Source: an archaeon (GTDB lineage: Archaea; Thermoproteota; Nitrososphaeria; Nitrososphaerales; Gagatemarchaeaceae). From it: a stretch of 43,977 nucleotides of DNA. The stretch covers positions 1 through 43,977 of the forward strand of contig CADDZR010000010.1 in the NCBI GenBank assembly GCA_902812495.1. The letters run 5' to 3'. Positions 16,850 to 24,955 of the stretch are shown here, one piece after another. Each line of letters begins with the position of its first letter. The first letter of the stretch is position 1. The translations under genes and the position numbers were made by a program. Below the pieces are notes generated by a model. That model saw only the letters and a program-made list of their open reading frames with translations, was not told where the DNA came from and did no database searches.

Positions 16850-17116
16850 ATGAGAATAAACTCTGGAAAGCTCGAAAAGCCTGAAGAACTTGCAGATTTC
16901 CTGCAAAAGAGGATAGGAGAAAATGTAAAGGTGGATGGAAGTTTAATTGAGCTTGGAGAGAAAAATAACCTGAAAGCAAGACAGGTCAAGACATACATCA
17001 AGAGATTTCTTCACAACAGAGGATTGAGAGAGAGGTTCAGGGTACTTGTGAACAAAGACGAGATAACACTACAGATGATTGAGACCGAGGAGGAAGAAAT
17101 TAACGCGACACCTTAG
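16850..17116 (+). CDS. eL22-like ribosomal protein
   Basis: An 88-residue basic protein with an acidic tail. From memory of the eukaryotic eL22 sequence, several blocks line up in order: ADFLQKRI against eukaryotic FEQFLQERI, then VKTYIKRFLHNRGLRERFRVLV against [21 protein letters not shown], then a glutamate-rich tail (ETEEEE). Family length is about 100-130, so this is a compact version without the basic N-terminus. The start ATG 16850 is preferred to ATG 16844: GAGGAG lies six bases upstream and a TATA-like TTTAAAAG near 16824 is 26 bases away. It follows uppS by 38 bases and overlaps the convergent hypothetical gene by 17 bases. No search was possible; a chance resemblance of a small helical protein is not excluded. 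Confidence 0.68.
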   Translation: MRINSGKLEKPEELADFLQKRIGENVKVDGSLIELGEKNNLKARQVKTYIKRFLHNRGLRERFRVLVNKDEITLQMIETEEEEINATP

Positions 17117-17507
17117 CCCTCTTCAAATCAAGCCTTTTTTTCTTTGTGACAATTAAAATTGTCCTGAGAGAGTTTCTTGCATTTCTTAGTTCAGCTATGC
17201 AAGCATCTATATTCCTATTCGAAAAAGATGAGAGAGACATCCAAAGGTATCTTGAAGCATCGGAAAGCATAAGAGATGGATCCCTTTTAATTAATGTTCT
17301 TATGTTGTAAGATGCACGCGGATATTCTTTCTTGTTTGCTGCTTTTATCATTGCTATTGATGCCTCGACCCACATATAAGCATACCAGACCCTTTCCTCT
17401 ACATTCTTGTCTTGGATTTCAAGATCTCTGCTTCTCAGCTGCTCTAGAATATCCAAGGCCTGAGAAATAAATTTCTCAGCTTTTTCTTCTATTTCTCTGC
17501 TTTCCAT
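17100..17507 (-). CDS. small helical protein of unknown function
   Basis: A 135-residue soluble protein that I do not recognise. It is predicted almost wholly helical, with amphipathic stretches such as EIEEKAEKFISQALDILEQLRSRD and LWMSLSSFSNRNIDACIAELRNARNSLRTIL, and a basic end (TKKKRLDLKRAK). The pattern of paired helices recalls four-helix-bundle or HEPN/TPR-like proteins, but no catalytic motif of those families is present. It is preceded by a TATA-like CTATAATATT at 17537-17546, which also serves the divergent gene. Its last 17 bases overlap the eL22-like gene on the other strand. Coding is supported by the open frame and sensible composition only. Confidence 0.6.
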   Translation of the reverse strand: MESREIEEKAEKFISQALDILEQLRSRDLEIQDKNVEERVWYAYMWVEASIAMIKAANKKEYPRASYNIRTLIKRDPSLMLSDASRYLWMSLSSFSNRNIDACIAELRNARNSLRTILIVTKKKRLDLKRAKVSR

Positions 17508-17536
17508 TTCTTAATGCACTTGTAAAGTGGAAAGTG

Positions 17537-17546
17537 CTATAATATT
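17537..17546. promoter_or_regulatory. shared TATA box of two divergent unknown genes
   Basis: CTATAATATT is centred about 26 bases before ATG 17567 on the plus strand and about 34 bases from ATG 17507 on the minus strand, in a 59-base gap. No Shine-Dalgarno is present before ATG 17567, so that message is probably leaderless. Confidence 0.5.
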
Positions 17547-17566
17547 GTTTTTCTTGGCATATGTAG

Positions 17567-18244
17567 ATGCCAAAGAAAGACAAGAGAATTGGAGGTGCAT
17601 GCTTCGTAAGCGTTAAGAACATAGTTGAGCTCGGAAGGCTTGCCTGTGCCCTCGAGAGGGCGCCTTTTCCACTCTTCTCTTTTAAGGTTGACGGCAGGTA
17701 CAGGATAGCTGCCCAGGCAGACCTTTTCATGGGTGTTCCAATATTCTACTATCATGATTTAGAGAAGGAAGGCGAATTTTTAGCATACAGGAATCTTGGA
17801 GAAGGTGAAGAAGTACAACTCGTTGAAGCCGCAACGAGCCCATCCTATATATATGCGCCCGTAATAAGAGTTGCAAAGATACCAGAAGCGCTCTCAAAGA
17901 AGGAAAAATTTGAGGACCTTTTCATGAGCATAGAGGTTGAGAACCTCGCAAGCCTCCTGAAGGTTGGAACATACAAGATGCTCTTTGAGGAGCCACCTCT
18001 TCCTCTTTTTGCATTTGAAAATGGAAGTAAATGGGTCCTAGGAACATTTACAAGGATAGATGAGTACGAAGAGGCATCCATGTTCTTCTACACAAAAATG
18101 GGGGAGGAGCCCCCCGCAGGTTTTGTGAGATACTCTCCCTCCAGTGTTCAGAGCACCGGCTTTAGCAAGAGGACAGACGAGCATGGGTTTGTGTATGTTA
18201 AGGTTATTAAGCTCGCTGAGAAGCATCCCCTTGTCCAGTTCTAA
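17567..18244 (+). CDS. conserved-looking protein made of two tandem repeats, function unknown
   Basis: A 225-residue soluble protein I cannot assign. It consists of two related halves of about 100 residues. Matching strings are APFPLFSFKVDGRYRIAAQ (half 1) with PPLPLFAFENGSKWVLGTF (half 2), VPIFYYHDL with SMFFYTKM, and SYIYAPVIRVAKIPE with GFVYVKVIKLAEKHP. Each half starts with a helix containing L--LL or LGRLACAL and continues as beta strands. This suggests an internally duplicated alpha/beta fold, perhaps a pseudo-dimer. No catalytic motif stands out. Its last 38 bases overlap the Nudix gene on the opposite strand. Confidence 0.72.
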   Translation: MPKKDKRIGGACFVSVKNIVELGRLACALERAPFPLFSFKVDGRYRIAAQADLFMGVPIFYYHDLEKEGEFLAYRNLGEGEEVQLVEAATSPSYIYAPVIRVAKIPEALSKKEKFEDLFMSIEVENLASLLKVGTYKMLFEEPPLPLFAFENGSKWVLGTFTRIDEYEEASMFFYTKMGEEPPAGFVRYSPSSVQSTGFSKRTDEHGFVYVKVIKLAEKHPLVQF

Positions 18245-18674
18245 GCCTTTCCTGGCTTGTAACAACTTCTTTGTTAAGATAATCCTCCGCACTACTCAGA
18301 ACCTTTCTCGAGTTTGCATGAGTTAAGTATCTTAGCGCTGCGTTGTATGTTAACCAGGCGTAGTCCTCATGTTCGCCTGAAAGCCTAACTTTGTCTGTCT
18401 TTGACCTTGCAAGAAAGTAAACAACTGTCTTGTGAACTGTTTTTGAACCCTTTCTGTAAAAATAAGAAATTTCTTCTCTGAATCCGCCAACGAAAGAAAA
18501 TTCCTCTATACCTGTTTCCTCCCTGATTTCCCTCTCAGCAGCCTGTATCTCATCCTCGCCTTCTTCTATGTTCCCCTTTGGAAAGCCCCAGTGCCCTGCC
18601 GGATGCTTGAGTAAAAGGTATTTTCTGGCCCCTCTTTCATGGAATATAACTGCACCTGCTGACTTTTCTTCCAC
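18207..18674 (-). CDS. Nudix hydrolase, diadenosine tetraphosphatase-like
   Basis: About 155 residues with a complete Nudix box, GNIEEGEDEIQAAEREIREETGIEE spanning roughly residues 36-60, whose REIREETG glutamates bind the metal. It is preceded by the GHWGFPKG string typical of Ap4A hydrolases and followed by VVYFLARSK. These enzymes hydrolyse nucleoside diphosphates linked to another moiety; the MutT/Ap4A subgroup is inferred from the GFPKG motif. The open frame extends upstream to 18707, but GTG 18674 (VEEKSAGAVIF) starts exactly where the family's first strand begins. The end overlaps the two-repeat protein gene. Confidence 0.88.
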   Translation of the reverse strand: MEEKSAGAVIFHERGARKYLLLKHPAGHWGFPKGNIEEGEDEIQAAEREIREETGIEEFSFVGGFREEISYFYRKGSKTVHKTVVYFLARSKTDKVRLSGEHEDYAWLTYNAALRYLTHANSRKVLSSAEDYLNKEVVTSQERLRTGQGDASQRA

Positions 18675-18742
18675 ACACCAGACCAACAATATCAAAGTTA
18701 ATAGCAATTTCTAAGGAGAGAAAGCTTAGACTAAAGATACCG

Positions 18743-18750
18743 TTTTATAC
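18743..18750 (+). promoter_or_regulatory. TATA box of ino1
   Basis: TTTTATAC is centred 27-29 bases upstream of TTG 18776. It would place transcription start at or just before that codon, which makes the longer start (TTG 18758) unlikely. Confidence 0.5.
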
Positions 18751-18775
18751 ATACTTTTTGAGGCGGGTAAGAGAG

Positions 18776-19834
18776 TTGGCTGAGATCAGGGTAGCGATTG
18801 CTGGCGTTGGAAACTGTGCTTCTGCTATAGTTCAGGGGGTTCATTACTACACTTCCTCAGACGAAGCGGGCCTTGCCTATCCCGATATATCTGGCTACAA
18901 GCCAAAAGACATAAAATTTGTTGCTGCATTTGACATTTCAGAAGATAAGGTGGGCAAAGACCTCTCAGAAGCAATATTTGCAAGACCAAACAACACTGTA
19001 AAAATATGCGATGTTCCAAAAATGGGTGTTGAAGTTAAAAAGGGACCTGTGCTGGATGGTATCGGTAAGTATCTTAAGAAGGTTGTAAGGGTATCAAAAG
19101 AAAAAGAGGTCGACGTTGCAAGGGAGCTTGAAGATTCTGGTGCGGAGATACTTGTAAATTATTTGCCTGTGGGAAGTACAAAGGCAACAGAGTTCTATGC
19201 AAATGAAGCCTTGAAGGCAAATGTTGCTTTCATAAATGCTATCCCGGTATTCATCGCCTCAAACAAAACATGGGCATCAAAATTTGAGAAAAAAGAGCTA
19301 CCTGTAGCGGGTGATGATGTTATGAGCCAGGTTGGCGCAACAGTTGTGCACAAAACTCTTGTTAGAATGTTTGTAGATAGAGGAGCAAAGGTAGATGAGA
19401 CATACCAGCTCAACATTGGAGGTGATACAGACTTTTTAAACATGCTCGAGGAAAGCAGGTTAAAGGACAAGAGGGAGAGTAAGACAAGTGCTGTCAGAGC
19501 GATGTCTCCATATGAGGTTCCCACAAGGATAGGACCAAGCGATTACGTTCCCTTTCTGGAAAATGATAAGATATGCTACATCTGGCTGAAGGGGAGGTAC
19601 TTCGGAGGTGTGCCAGTAACGCTTGACCTAAAATTGCATGTTGTTGATGCGTTTGACAGCGCTGGTGTTATGGTAGACGCAATAAGGGGAACGAAGCTTG
19701 CACTGGAAAGAAATATTCACGGAAGTTTAAAGAGCCTCTCTGCCTACTGCTTCAAGCATCCTCCAGTGCAGATGCCCTATCAGGAAGCAAAGAGTAGGTT
19801 CGAGGAGTTTATACAGGGGAAGAGGGAGGATTAG
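18776..19834 (+). CDS. ino1: myo-inositol-1-phosphate synthase
   Basis: A 352-residue NAD-dependent enzyme converting glucose 6-phosphate to inositol 1-phosphate, the headgroup precursor of archaetidylinositol and, in hyperthermophiles, of di-inositol phosphate solutes. The N-terminus carries the NAD loop VAIAGVGNCASAIVQGVHYY; later blocks are LVNYLPVGSTKATEFYA, FINAIPVFIAS, LPVAGDDVMSQVGATVVHKTL, QLNIGGDTDFLNM and the lysine-containing VPFLENDKICYIWLKG. This is the archaeal/actinobacterial short form. A longer start (TTG 18758) is possible, but TATA spacing supports leaderless TTG 18776. It meets the large surface protein gene in a four-base tail-to-tail overlap. Confidence 0.93.
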   Translation: MAEIRVAIAGVGNCASAIVQGVHYYTSSDEAGLAYPDISGYKPKDIKFVAAFDISEDKVGKDLSEAIFARPNNTVKICDVPKMGVEVKKGPVLDGIGKYLKKVVRVSKEKEVDVARELEDSGAEILVNYLPVGSTKATEFYANEALKANVAFINAIPVFIASNKTWASKFEKKELPVAGDDVMSQVGATVVHKTLVRMFVDRGAKVDETYQLNIGGDTDFLNMLEESRLKDKRESKTSAVRAMSPYEVPTRIGPSDYVPFLENDKICYIWLKGRYFGGVPVTLDLKLHVVDAFDSAGVMVDAIRGTKLALERNIHGSLKSLSAYCFKHPPVQMPYQEAKSRFEEFIQGKRED

Positions 19835-22527
19835 ACTCTACGAACCAGCCTGTATCTTATGTAAAAAGTTGCAGCTAGTACAGCAATTAGGGCTAGGAAT
19901 GAAGGAAGCAAGTATCTTGAAAGTGTATTCTCGTTTATTATTATACCTTGAGCTGGTAATGTACCATAAAGGAGCTGGTTTCTGTAACTGAAGGTGAACG
20001 TAGAGCCACTGAAGTCAATAACAGTGCCTGAGGATGAGGTCAGAGTTATATTGTATATGTTACTCTGACCTGGACCCATGGAGGGAATAACTATCTTTAA
20101 GCTTCCGTTCAAATTAACTACCCCGCCTCCAGAAATGATCCTCGTTACCTGAATATTTCTCGGGATTTTCATGGAAAAAGTTAGGTTGGAAACTGTAACC
20201 CTTGATGGATTTGTTACATTTATTATAAGGAAGAAGTTCTTCAACTCGACAGGCTGAGTGGGTACTGTCCTGAAAGAAACAACTGGGCTTGGCAGTATTT
20301 CAGCTGTCCCGTTCTGGAGAGAGAAGGAGAACTTCCTTCCTGCGAATATCATGCTCATGCTTACTGGCGAAAGCTGCTTTGTTCCCTTTCCTGCTTGTGT
20401 TACCTTGACTAAATACGAAAAAGACAGCCTATCACCTGCCGCGAGTCTGTTTGCTGAATAGGAAGTTGAATTTGAAACAACTGTGTCAAAAGAGTCTTGG
20501 GAAGTTCTTAGTGAGATGTTGGAGTACACTCCAGGTCCGGAGTTTAACAGGGAAACTGTTACGTTTGCATTCATCCCGTTAAAGAGCATTGAAGGAGAAA
20601 TGTACTTTGAAACACTAAATCCAGACGGAAAACCGACCATGTTTGTCTGTCCTGAGAAATACTTGCTGGATGAGCTGAAACTGTAATTTAGTGGTTTGAG
20701 TATAACGTTCTCTGAGCTGTTGAGGAGGTAGCTTATCGAAGCCTTTTCTGTCTGGCCTGGACGTATTGCTGAATAACTAGCAACCAAAGTGCTGTCTCTG
20801 CATGTGAGGTTAGCTCCGTAAATCTTACCGCATCCCAAGATGCTTGGAAGTTTGCCAGAGAGGAGGAAGGATGTTATGTTTACAAGACCCTTGTTTGAAA
20901 CCTTGATGTTTAATGTAAGATTGAGTGAATTTCCACGCTGGAGCAGTGTTCCGTCATAAGTAACCTGTGCAAAAGGGAATTTAACCGAGTTATGGTCGAC
21001 AGAAAGATTTATGGAGTTTGTCTGGAATTGCTGCTTCTTCCCTTCAGGTGTATAGTATGTTATGTTTAGCTGCTTCGTTATTTCTAACTGGGTTAGTGAT
21101 TCGGAATTTATCTGGAAAGTAGATGTCCACCTACCGCCTCCTTGAGGTATTGTCTGTATTGATTGGCCTGCAGCTGAGACATTCAGTGCAGGACTGGAAC
21201 CAACATTAAAAACATCGAGTGTTGCTTTTACAGAGCCGCCTGCTTTCAGCGACCCAGAATCGACAGACAGAAAGGCATACAGAGATGGTTCCGTAAGGCC
21301 AGGAGAAAGTGTTGCCCCGTTCACGTATGAAGTTCCATTGAAATTAGAAGAACCAACTTTGTATGTATAGAAGGCTGTTTCTGGGGGAACTGTTATTGTC
21401 ATGGTATTTCCACCTGTGTAATTCAGGACATATGTCCTTGAAGTTGTCTGGCCCGCTGTTATGTTGTCTATCCTTATGCTCGAGTCTCCAGACTGGAGCT
21501 TGAAGAAGCCATATGCCTTATACCAGCTGTCGTCGAGTGTTACATTATAAATTGTCTTGTTTGATATATTTGAGAAGGTAAGTGTTACGGATAGTGGTTT
21601 GTTTTTTTCCGGTGAGCCATTATCTATTGACCTCTTTACTATTAGTGAGGGTTGCTGTTGTGTTACTGTGACGTTAACCCTGTAAAGCTTCTCAGAACTC
21701 TTGAGGTCAAGGATATAGTATCCCTTCATGTCTTTGATGTTGTTTGAGACAGTCGCATTATCCTTGCTTGATATTATACCGTCTAACACAGAAATCCTGA
21801 TGGTTGAGGAGGAAGAGAAGTTGGAAGACATTATGAAATTTCTGGAGGAGCCAATAACAGAAAGCAGGTTTATTGAGTTAGAGGAAGAGAGGACAGAGTT
21901 TGAGATTGAGGAGAGGGTGAGTGAATAGAGATATGAACCGTCCTTATTTAAAGCTTCCAACCTTATGGTTGGAGAGCTCTGTGTCAGAAAGGTTGAGGAG
22001 GAGAGGAGAGACGCAAAACCACCCAGCTTTGACGGAAGAAGCCTTAGAAGCGTTGTGGGCATGATATCGCTGAAGGAAATTGGTGCAAAGTAGAGAAAAA
22101 TGCTTCCTGAGGAGTTTATGAGTGCAAAATACGTGTAGAAGTAGCTGCCCATTTGAGAAGCAAGCTGGTCTGCTGCTCCTCTCCCAGATGCATTCACAGC
22201 TAGAAAGATGCCTGAAACAGGAACATAAGGTATCCCAAGCAAGTTATATCCGTACGGCCCAAAGAGCTGGAAATCTGAAACCCAGTTTTCTGTGTTAATT
22301 GCTGTTATGTTGTAGGAGTTTATCCCTTGGATTTGCTCGAAACCCTTTACTGCTGAAGTGACATTTATTCCCCCAAATGTAACAGACCAGAGAGCATGGT
22401 TTCCAACGACATAGAGTTCAATCTTCTCCGAGTACCCATTTTGCTTGGTAGAGTAGGCTATGGGTAGGGAAGAAACAAGAAAGAGAATCACTAATGCTGC
22501 TCCAAATAGCTTTAATGATGAACTCAA
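19831..22527 (-). CDS. large secreted, membrane-anchored surface protein
   Basis: An 898-residue protein with an N-terminal signal peptide (LFGAALVILFLVSSLPIAYS) and a C-terminal anchor helix (YLLPSFLALIAVLAATFYI) followed by a basic tail (RYRLVRR), so nearly all of it lies outside the cell. The outer part is Ser/Thr/Asn-rich with dozens of N-x-S/T sites. It contains several beta-sandwich repeats of the CARDB/DUF11 kind, recognisable by phrases such as KPLSVTLTFSNISNKTIYNVTLDDSW, GSVKATLDVFNVGSSPALNVSA and NFFLIINVTNPSRVTVSNLTF. A structural cell-surface or S-layer-associated role is likely; binding partner unknown. The start is TTG, 28 bases after a TATA-like AATAATAAATAG, so it has its own promoter although it follows radA on the same strand. 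Confidence 0.85.
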   Translation of the reverse strand: MSSSLKLFGAALVILFLVSSLPIAYSTKQNGYSEKIELYVVGNHALWSVTFGGINVTSAVKGFEQIQGINSYNITAINTENWVSDFQLFGPYGYNLLGIPYVPVSGIFLAVNASGRGAADQLASQMGSYFYTYFALINSSGSIFLYFAPISFSDIMPTTLLRLLPSKLGGFASLLSSSTFLTQSSPTIRLEALNKDGSYLYSLTLSSISNSVLSSSNSINLLSVIGSSRNFIMSSNFSSSSTIRISVLDGIISSKDNATVSNNIKDMKGYYILDLKSSEKLYRVNVTVTQQQPSLIVKRSIDNGSPEKNKPLSVTLTFSNISNKTIYNVTLDDSWYKAYGFFKLQSGDSSIRIDNITAGQTTSRTYVLNYTGGNTMTITVPPETAFYTYKVGSSNFNGTSYVNGATLSPGLTEPSLYAFLSVDSGSLKAGGSVKATLDVFNVGSSPALNVSAAGQSIQTIPQGGGRWTSTFQINSESLTQLEITKQLNITYYTPEGKKQQFQTNSINLSVDHNSVKFPFAQVTYDGTLLQRGNSLNLTLNIKVSNKGLVNITSFLLSGKLPSILGCGKIYGANLTCRDSTLVASYSAIRPGQTEKASISYLLNSSENVILKPLNYSFSSSSKYFSGQTNMVGFPSGFSVSKYISPSMLFNGMNANVTVSLLNSGPGVYSNISLRTSQDSFDTVVSNSTSYSANRLAAGDRLSFSYLVKVTQAGKGTKQLSPVSMSMIFAGRKFSFSLQNGTAEILPSPVVSFRTVPTQPVELKNFFLIINVTNPSRVTVSNLTFSMKIPRNIQVTRIISGGGVVNLNGSLKIVIPSMGPGQSNIYNITLTSSSGTVIDFSGSTFTFSYRNQLLYGTLPAQGIIINENTLSRYLLPSFLALIAVLAATFYIRYRLVRRV

Positions 22528-22551
22528 TATGGCTACGCCGTTAAACCTACA

Positions 22552-22564
22552 CTATTTATTATTT
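22552..22564 (-). promoter_or_regulatory. TATA box for the surface protein gene
   Basis: On the minus strand AAATAATAAATAG is centred about 28 bases before TTG 22527, inside the 54-base gap after radA. The surface protein is thus probably transcribed on its own from a leaderless message. Confidence 0.5.
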
Positions 22565-22581
22565 GTGAGCTAAAGGGCTAG

Positions 22582-23568
22582 TTATCTTCTCCTTGTTTCC
22601 TCTGGTGGGTCGTCTATTCCCCTTTCGTTAAGTATGAAAACTGCCTCCCTCTCCGCATGGTACGGGCTATCTACCATTCTTGCTATCCTGTTCTTCCCTG
22701 ATTTTCTGAGGTAAAGCCTGTATGTGCTTGTATGTGCCACAACATGTCCTCCAGTAGGCCTTGAAGGGTCTCCGAAGAATGTATCAGGAGCAGCTTGCAC
22801 CTGATTTGTTACAACGACAGCTATGTTGTATACCTCTGCAATTCTTAGAAGCTGGTGCATGAACCTGTTGAGCCTCTGCTGCCTCTCAGCAAGTGTGCTC
22901 CTTCCAACGAACTCAGCTCTGTAATGAGCTACAGCGCTGTCAAGGACTACAAGCTTTACGTTTCCTGGCGAGAGTATCCTTCCCAGTTCCCTCACTATTA
23001 GTTCCTGATGTGCGCTGTTGTATGCCCTTGCAACAGTTATCCTGTTCAGGACGTGCTCTGGGGGTAAACCCCTTGCCTCAGCTATTTCAGCAACCCTTTC
23101 TGGTCTAAACGTTCCCTCTGTATCAACATAAACTGCGCCAGCATCGAGCCCTCCTTGGTCCTTTGGTAGCTGGACTGTTACGCATAGGGTATGGCATATC
23201 TGAGATTTACCGGCACCAAACTCACCGTAAAGCTCTGTCATTGCCCATGTTTCTATGCCACCTCCAAGCAGCTCATCAAGATTCTTTGAACCAGTTGTTA
23301 TTCTCTCTATCGACCTTCTCTTCTGGAGGAGCTCCGCTGCATTTATGAAATCAGGCTCGAGCCTGTTTAACTCAACCAGCCTCTTCCTTGCCTTGTTGTT
23401 AAGCTCGACTGCCTTTGATATATCGATATCTATTGCTTCCGCTATATCACTCGGACCTGCTGTTGCCAGGTCGAGGACTGTGTATATCCCTGCATCGTTA
23501 AGCTTCTGCTTTGTGGCTGGTCCAACACCAGGAAGTGTTGTCAGCTCAAGTTCATCAGACTCGGACAT
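22582..23568 (-). CDS. radA: DNA repair and recombination protein RadA
   Basis: A 328-residue archaeal RecA/Rad51 recombinase that forms filaments on single-stranded DNA and drives strand exchange. Residues about 8-60 are the helix-hairpin-helix domain (TLPGVGPATKQKL). The linker holds FINAAELL, the polymerisation motif. Walker A is GEFGAGKS (115-122; most RadA have GSGK) and Walker B is LVVLD (206-210). The conserved RQQRLNRFMHQLLRIAEVYNIAVVVTNQV and the loop-2 region DTFFGDPSRPTGGHVVAH follow. Length is normal. It is closely followed by the surface protein gene, which has its own promoter, and preceded by asnS. Confidence 0.97.
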   Translation of the reverse strand: MSESDELELTTLPGVGPATKQKLNDAGIYTVLDLATAGPSDIAEAIDIDISKAVELNNKARKRLVELNRLEPDFINAAELLQKRRSIERITTGSKNLDELLGGGIETWAMTELYGEFGAGKSQICHTLCVTVQLPKDQGGLDAGAVYVDTEGTFRPERVAEIAEARGLPPEHVLNRITVARAYNSAHQELIVRELGRILSPGNVKLVVLDSAVAHYRAEFVGRSTLAERQQRLNRFMHQLLRIAEVYNIAVVVTNQVQAAPDTFFGDPSRPTGGHVVAHTSTYRLYLRKSGKNRIARMVDSPYHAEREAVFILNERGIDDPPEETRRR

Positions 23569-23607
23569 GACCTTTTCTCTTCTTAAACGCGTCTTATTAA
23601 ATTCTTA

Positions 23608-24900
23608 CTATGGGGAGATCCGTGAAACTGTTCTTGGGAAGAGGCTTGCTGCCCTTATATGCTTTAGACCTGCAATCCACCTAGTTGTCCTCTCCACACC
23701 AATACCAAAGCCTGAGTGTGGTGGCATACCATATTTCCTTAGCTCCAGATACCATCTAAATGACTCTTCGTTAAGTTTCTGCTCTCTTATCCTGTTGAGC
23801 AATGCATTGTAGTCGTGTATTCTCTGGCCTCCAGTTGCAAGCTCTCCATAGCCTTCAGGTGCAATTAAGTCAGAAGATATCGTTACATCAGGCCTCTCGC
23901 TGTACGTCATGTGGTAAAAACTCCTCGCAGAGAGAGGGTAGTCTGTTATGAAGAAAGGTGTATCCATTGAGAGGCTGAGGAGCCTCTCTGCCTCAGTTGG
24001 GATATCGTCACCCCACTTGAACTCTATTCCTTTCTTTGAAGCAATGTTCCTTGCCTCATCGTAAGTTATCCTAGGAATTGGAAGCGAAAAATCCTTCAGC
24101 TTCCTTCCAAGGATCCTAAGCTCTTCCTGCCTGTTTGCAACAACACTTTCAAATACAAACTTCAGAAGCTCCTCTTGTACCTTCATGTTCTCACTCTGGT
24201 CAGAGAATGCCTGCTCTGCCTCTATCATCCAGAATTCTGTAAGGTGCTTTGATGTTTTTGATTTTTCAGCCCTGAATGCAGGCTGGAATATCCAGACCCT
24301 CTCGAGGGCAGGGAGTGCTGCTTCCTCGTAAAACTGTGCACTCTGGCTCAGGTATGCTTTCTTTCCAAAGTAATCAACCTCAAAGAGTGTTGCACCCCCC
24401 TCGACAGCAGCCTGGACAAATGTCGGGGCACTGATAAGGGTGTAGCCCTTTGATGTAAAGTAGCTAAAAGCCGCCCTTATTATCTCAGCCCTGAGCTTAA
24501 TTGTAGCTATTGCTTTTGGACCCCTTATGCTTAGATGCCTCATATCGTAGAGGAATGAGGCTGATTTGACAGCAGATTTTGTTATCGGCCATTTTTCAGC
24601 AAGAGAGACAACCTCCAACTCCTCCATTGAAACTTCCTTTCCTCCAGGCGCTCTCTTGTCTGAAACGACCCTGCCCCTAACAATGACAGCGGACTCGAGT
24701 GTTAGGGAAGAGAGAGAATGAAATGTATTCTCTCCAACCTTCTCGCTCTTAGCTGATACCTGAACGTACCCTGTCCCGTCTCTTAGGATTAGAAATGCAA
24801 CCTTCCCAACCCTGTGCTTTCTTGCAACCCACCCCCTGAGCTCAACCTCCTTGCCTTCGCTTGAGGTGAAGACCTGTGACGCATGCATTCTTTCAAACAT
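23608..24900 (-). CDS. asnS: asparaginyl-tRNA synthetase, archaeal type
   Basis: A class IIb synthetase of 430 residues that charges tRNA-Asn. The N-terminal OB-fold anticodon domain (ELRGWVARKHRVGKVAFLILRDGTG) is followed by motif 2 around FRAEKSKTSKHLTEFWMIEAEQAF and motif 3 GFGIGVERTTRWI. Archaeal AsnRS markers are AAVEGGATLFEVDYFGKKAYLSQSAQFYEEAAL, KWGDDI, and SDLIAPEGYGELATGGQR; archaeal AspRS differs in these blocks (QSPQxYKQ). Upstream ATG 24924 is open, but a TATA-like CTATACTT near 24935 favours ATG 24900 or ATG 24888. Presence of AsnRS suggests asparagine is charged directly, not by amidation. Confidence 0.92.
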   Translation of the reverse strand: MFERMHASQVFTSSEGKEVELRGWVARKHRVGKVAFLILRDGTGYVQVSAKSEKVGENTFHSLSSLTLESAVIVRGRVVSDKRAPGGKEVSMEELEVVSLAEKWPITKSAVKSASFLYDMRHLSIRGPKAIATIKLRAEIIRAAFSYFTSKGYTLISAPTFVQAAVEGGATLFEVDYFGKKAYLSQSAQFYEEAALPALERVWIFQPAFRAEKSKTSKHLTEFWMIEAEQAFSDQSENMKVQEELLKFVFESVVANRQEELRILGRKLKDFSLPIPRITYDEARNIASKKGIEFKWGDDIPTEAERLLSLSMDTPFFITDYPLSARSFYHMTYSERPDVTISSDLIAPEGYGELATGGQRIHDYNALLNRIREQKLNEESFRWYLELRKYGMPPHSGFGIGVERTTRWIAGLKHIRAASLFPRTVSRISP

Positions 24901-24955
24901 GTGGCAGGGGTTAAATTGAAACATCTAAAAAGTATAGTGAAGAAAAGAATGAAGC

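Noticed and set aside
23255-23812. A 185-residue plus-strand frame over the start of radA and the end of asnS
   Set aside because: It is antisense to two strongly conserved genes and Ser/Leu-rich low-information sequence, so I treat it as a shadow.
23608-24900. Aspartyl-tRNA synthetase as the identity of this class IIb enzyme
   Set aside because: The QSAQFYEEAAL, KWGDDI and APEGYGELATGGQR blocks match archaeal AsnRS better than AspRS.
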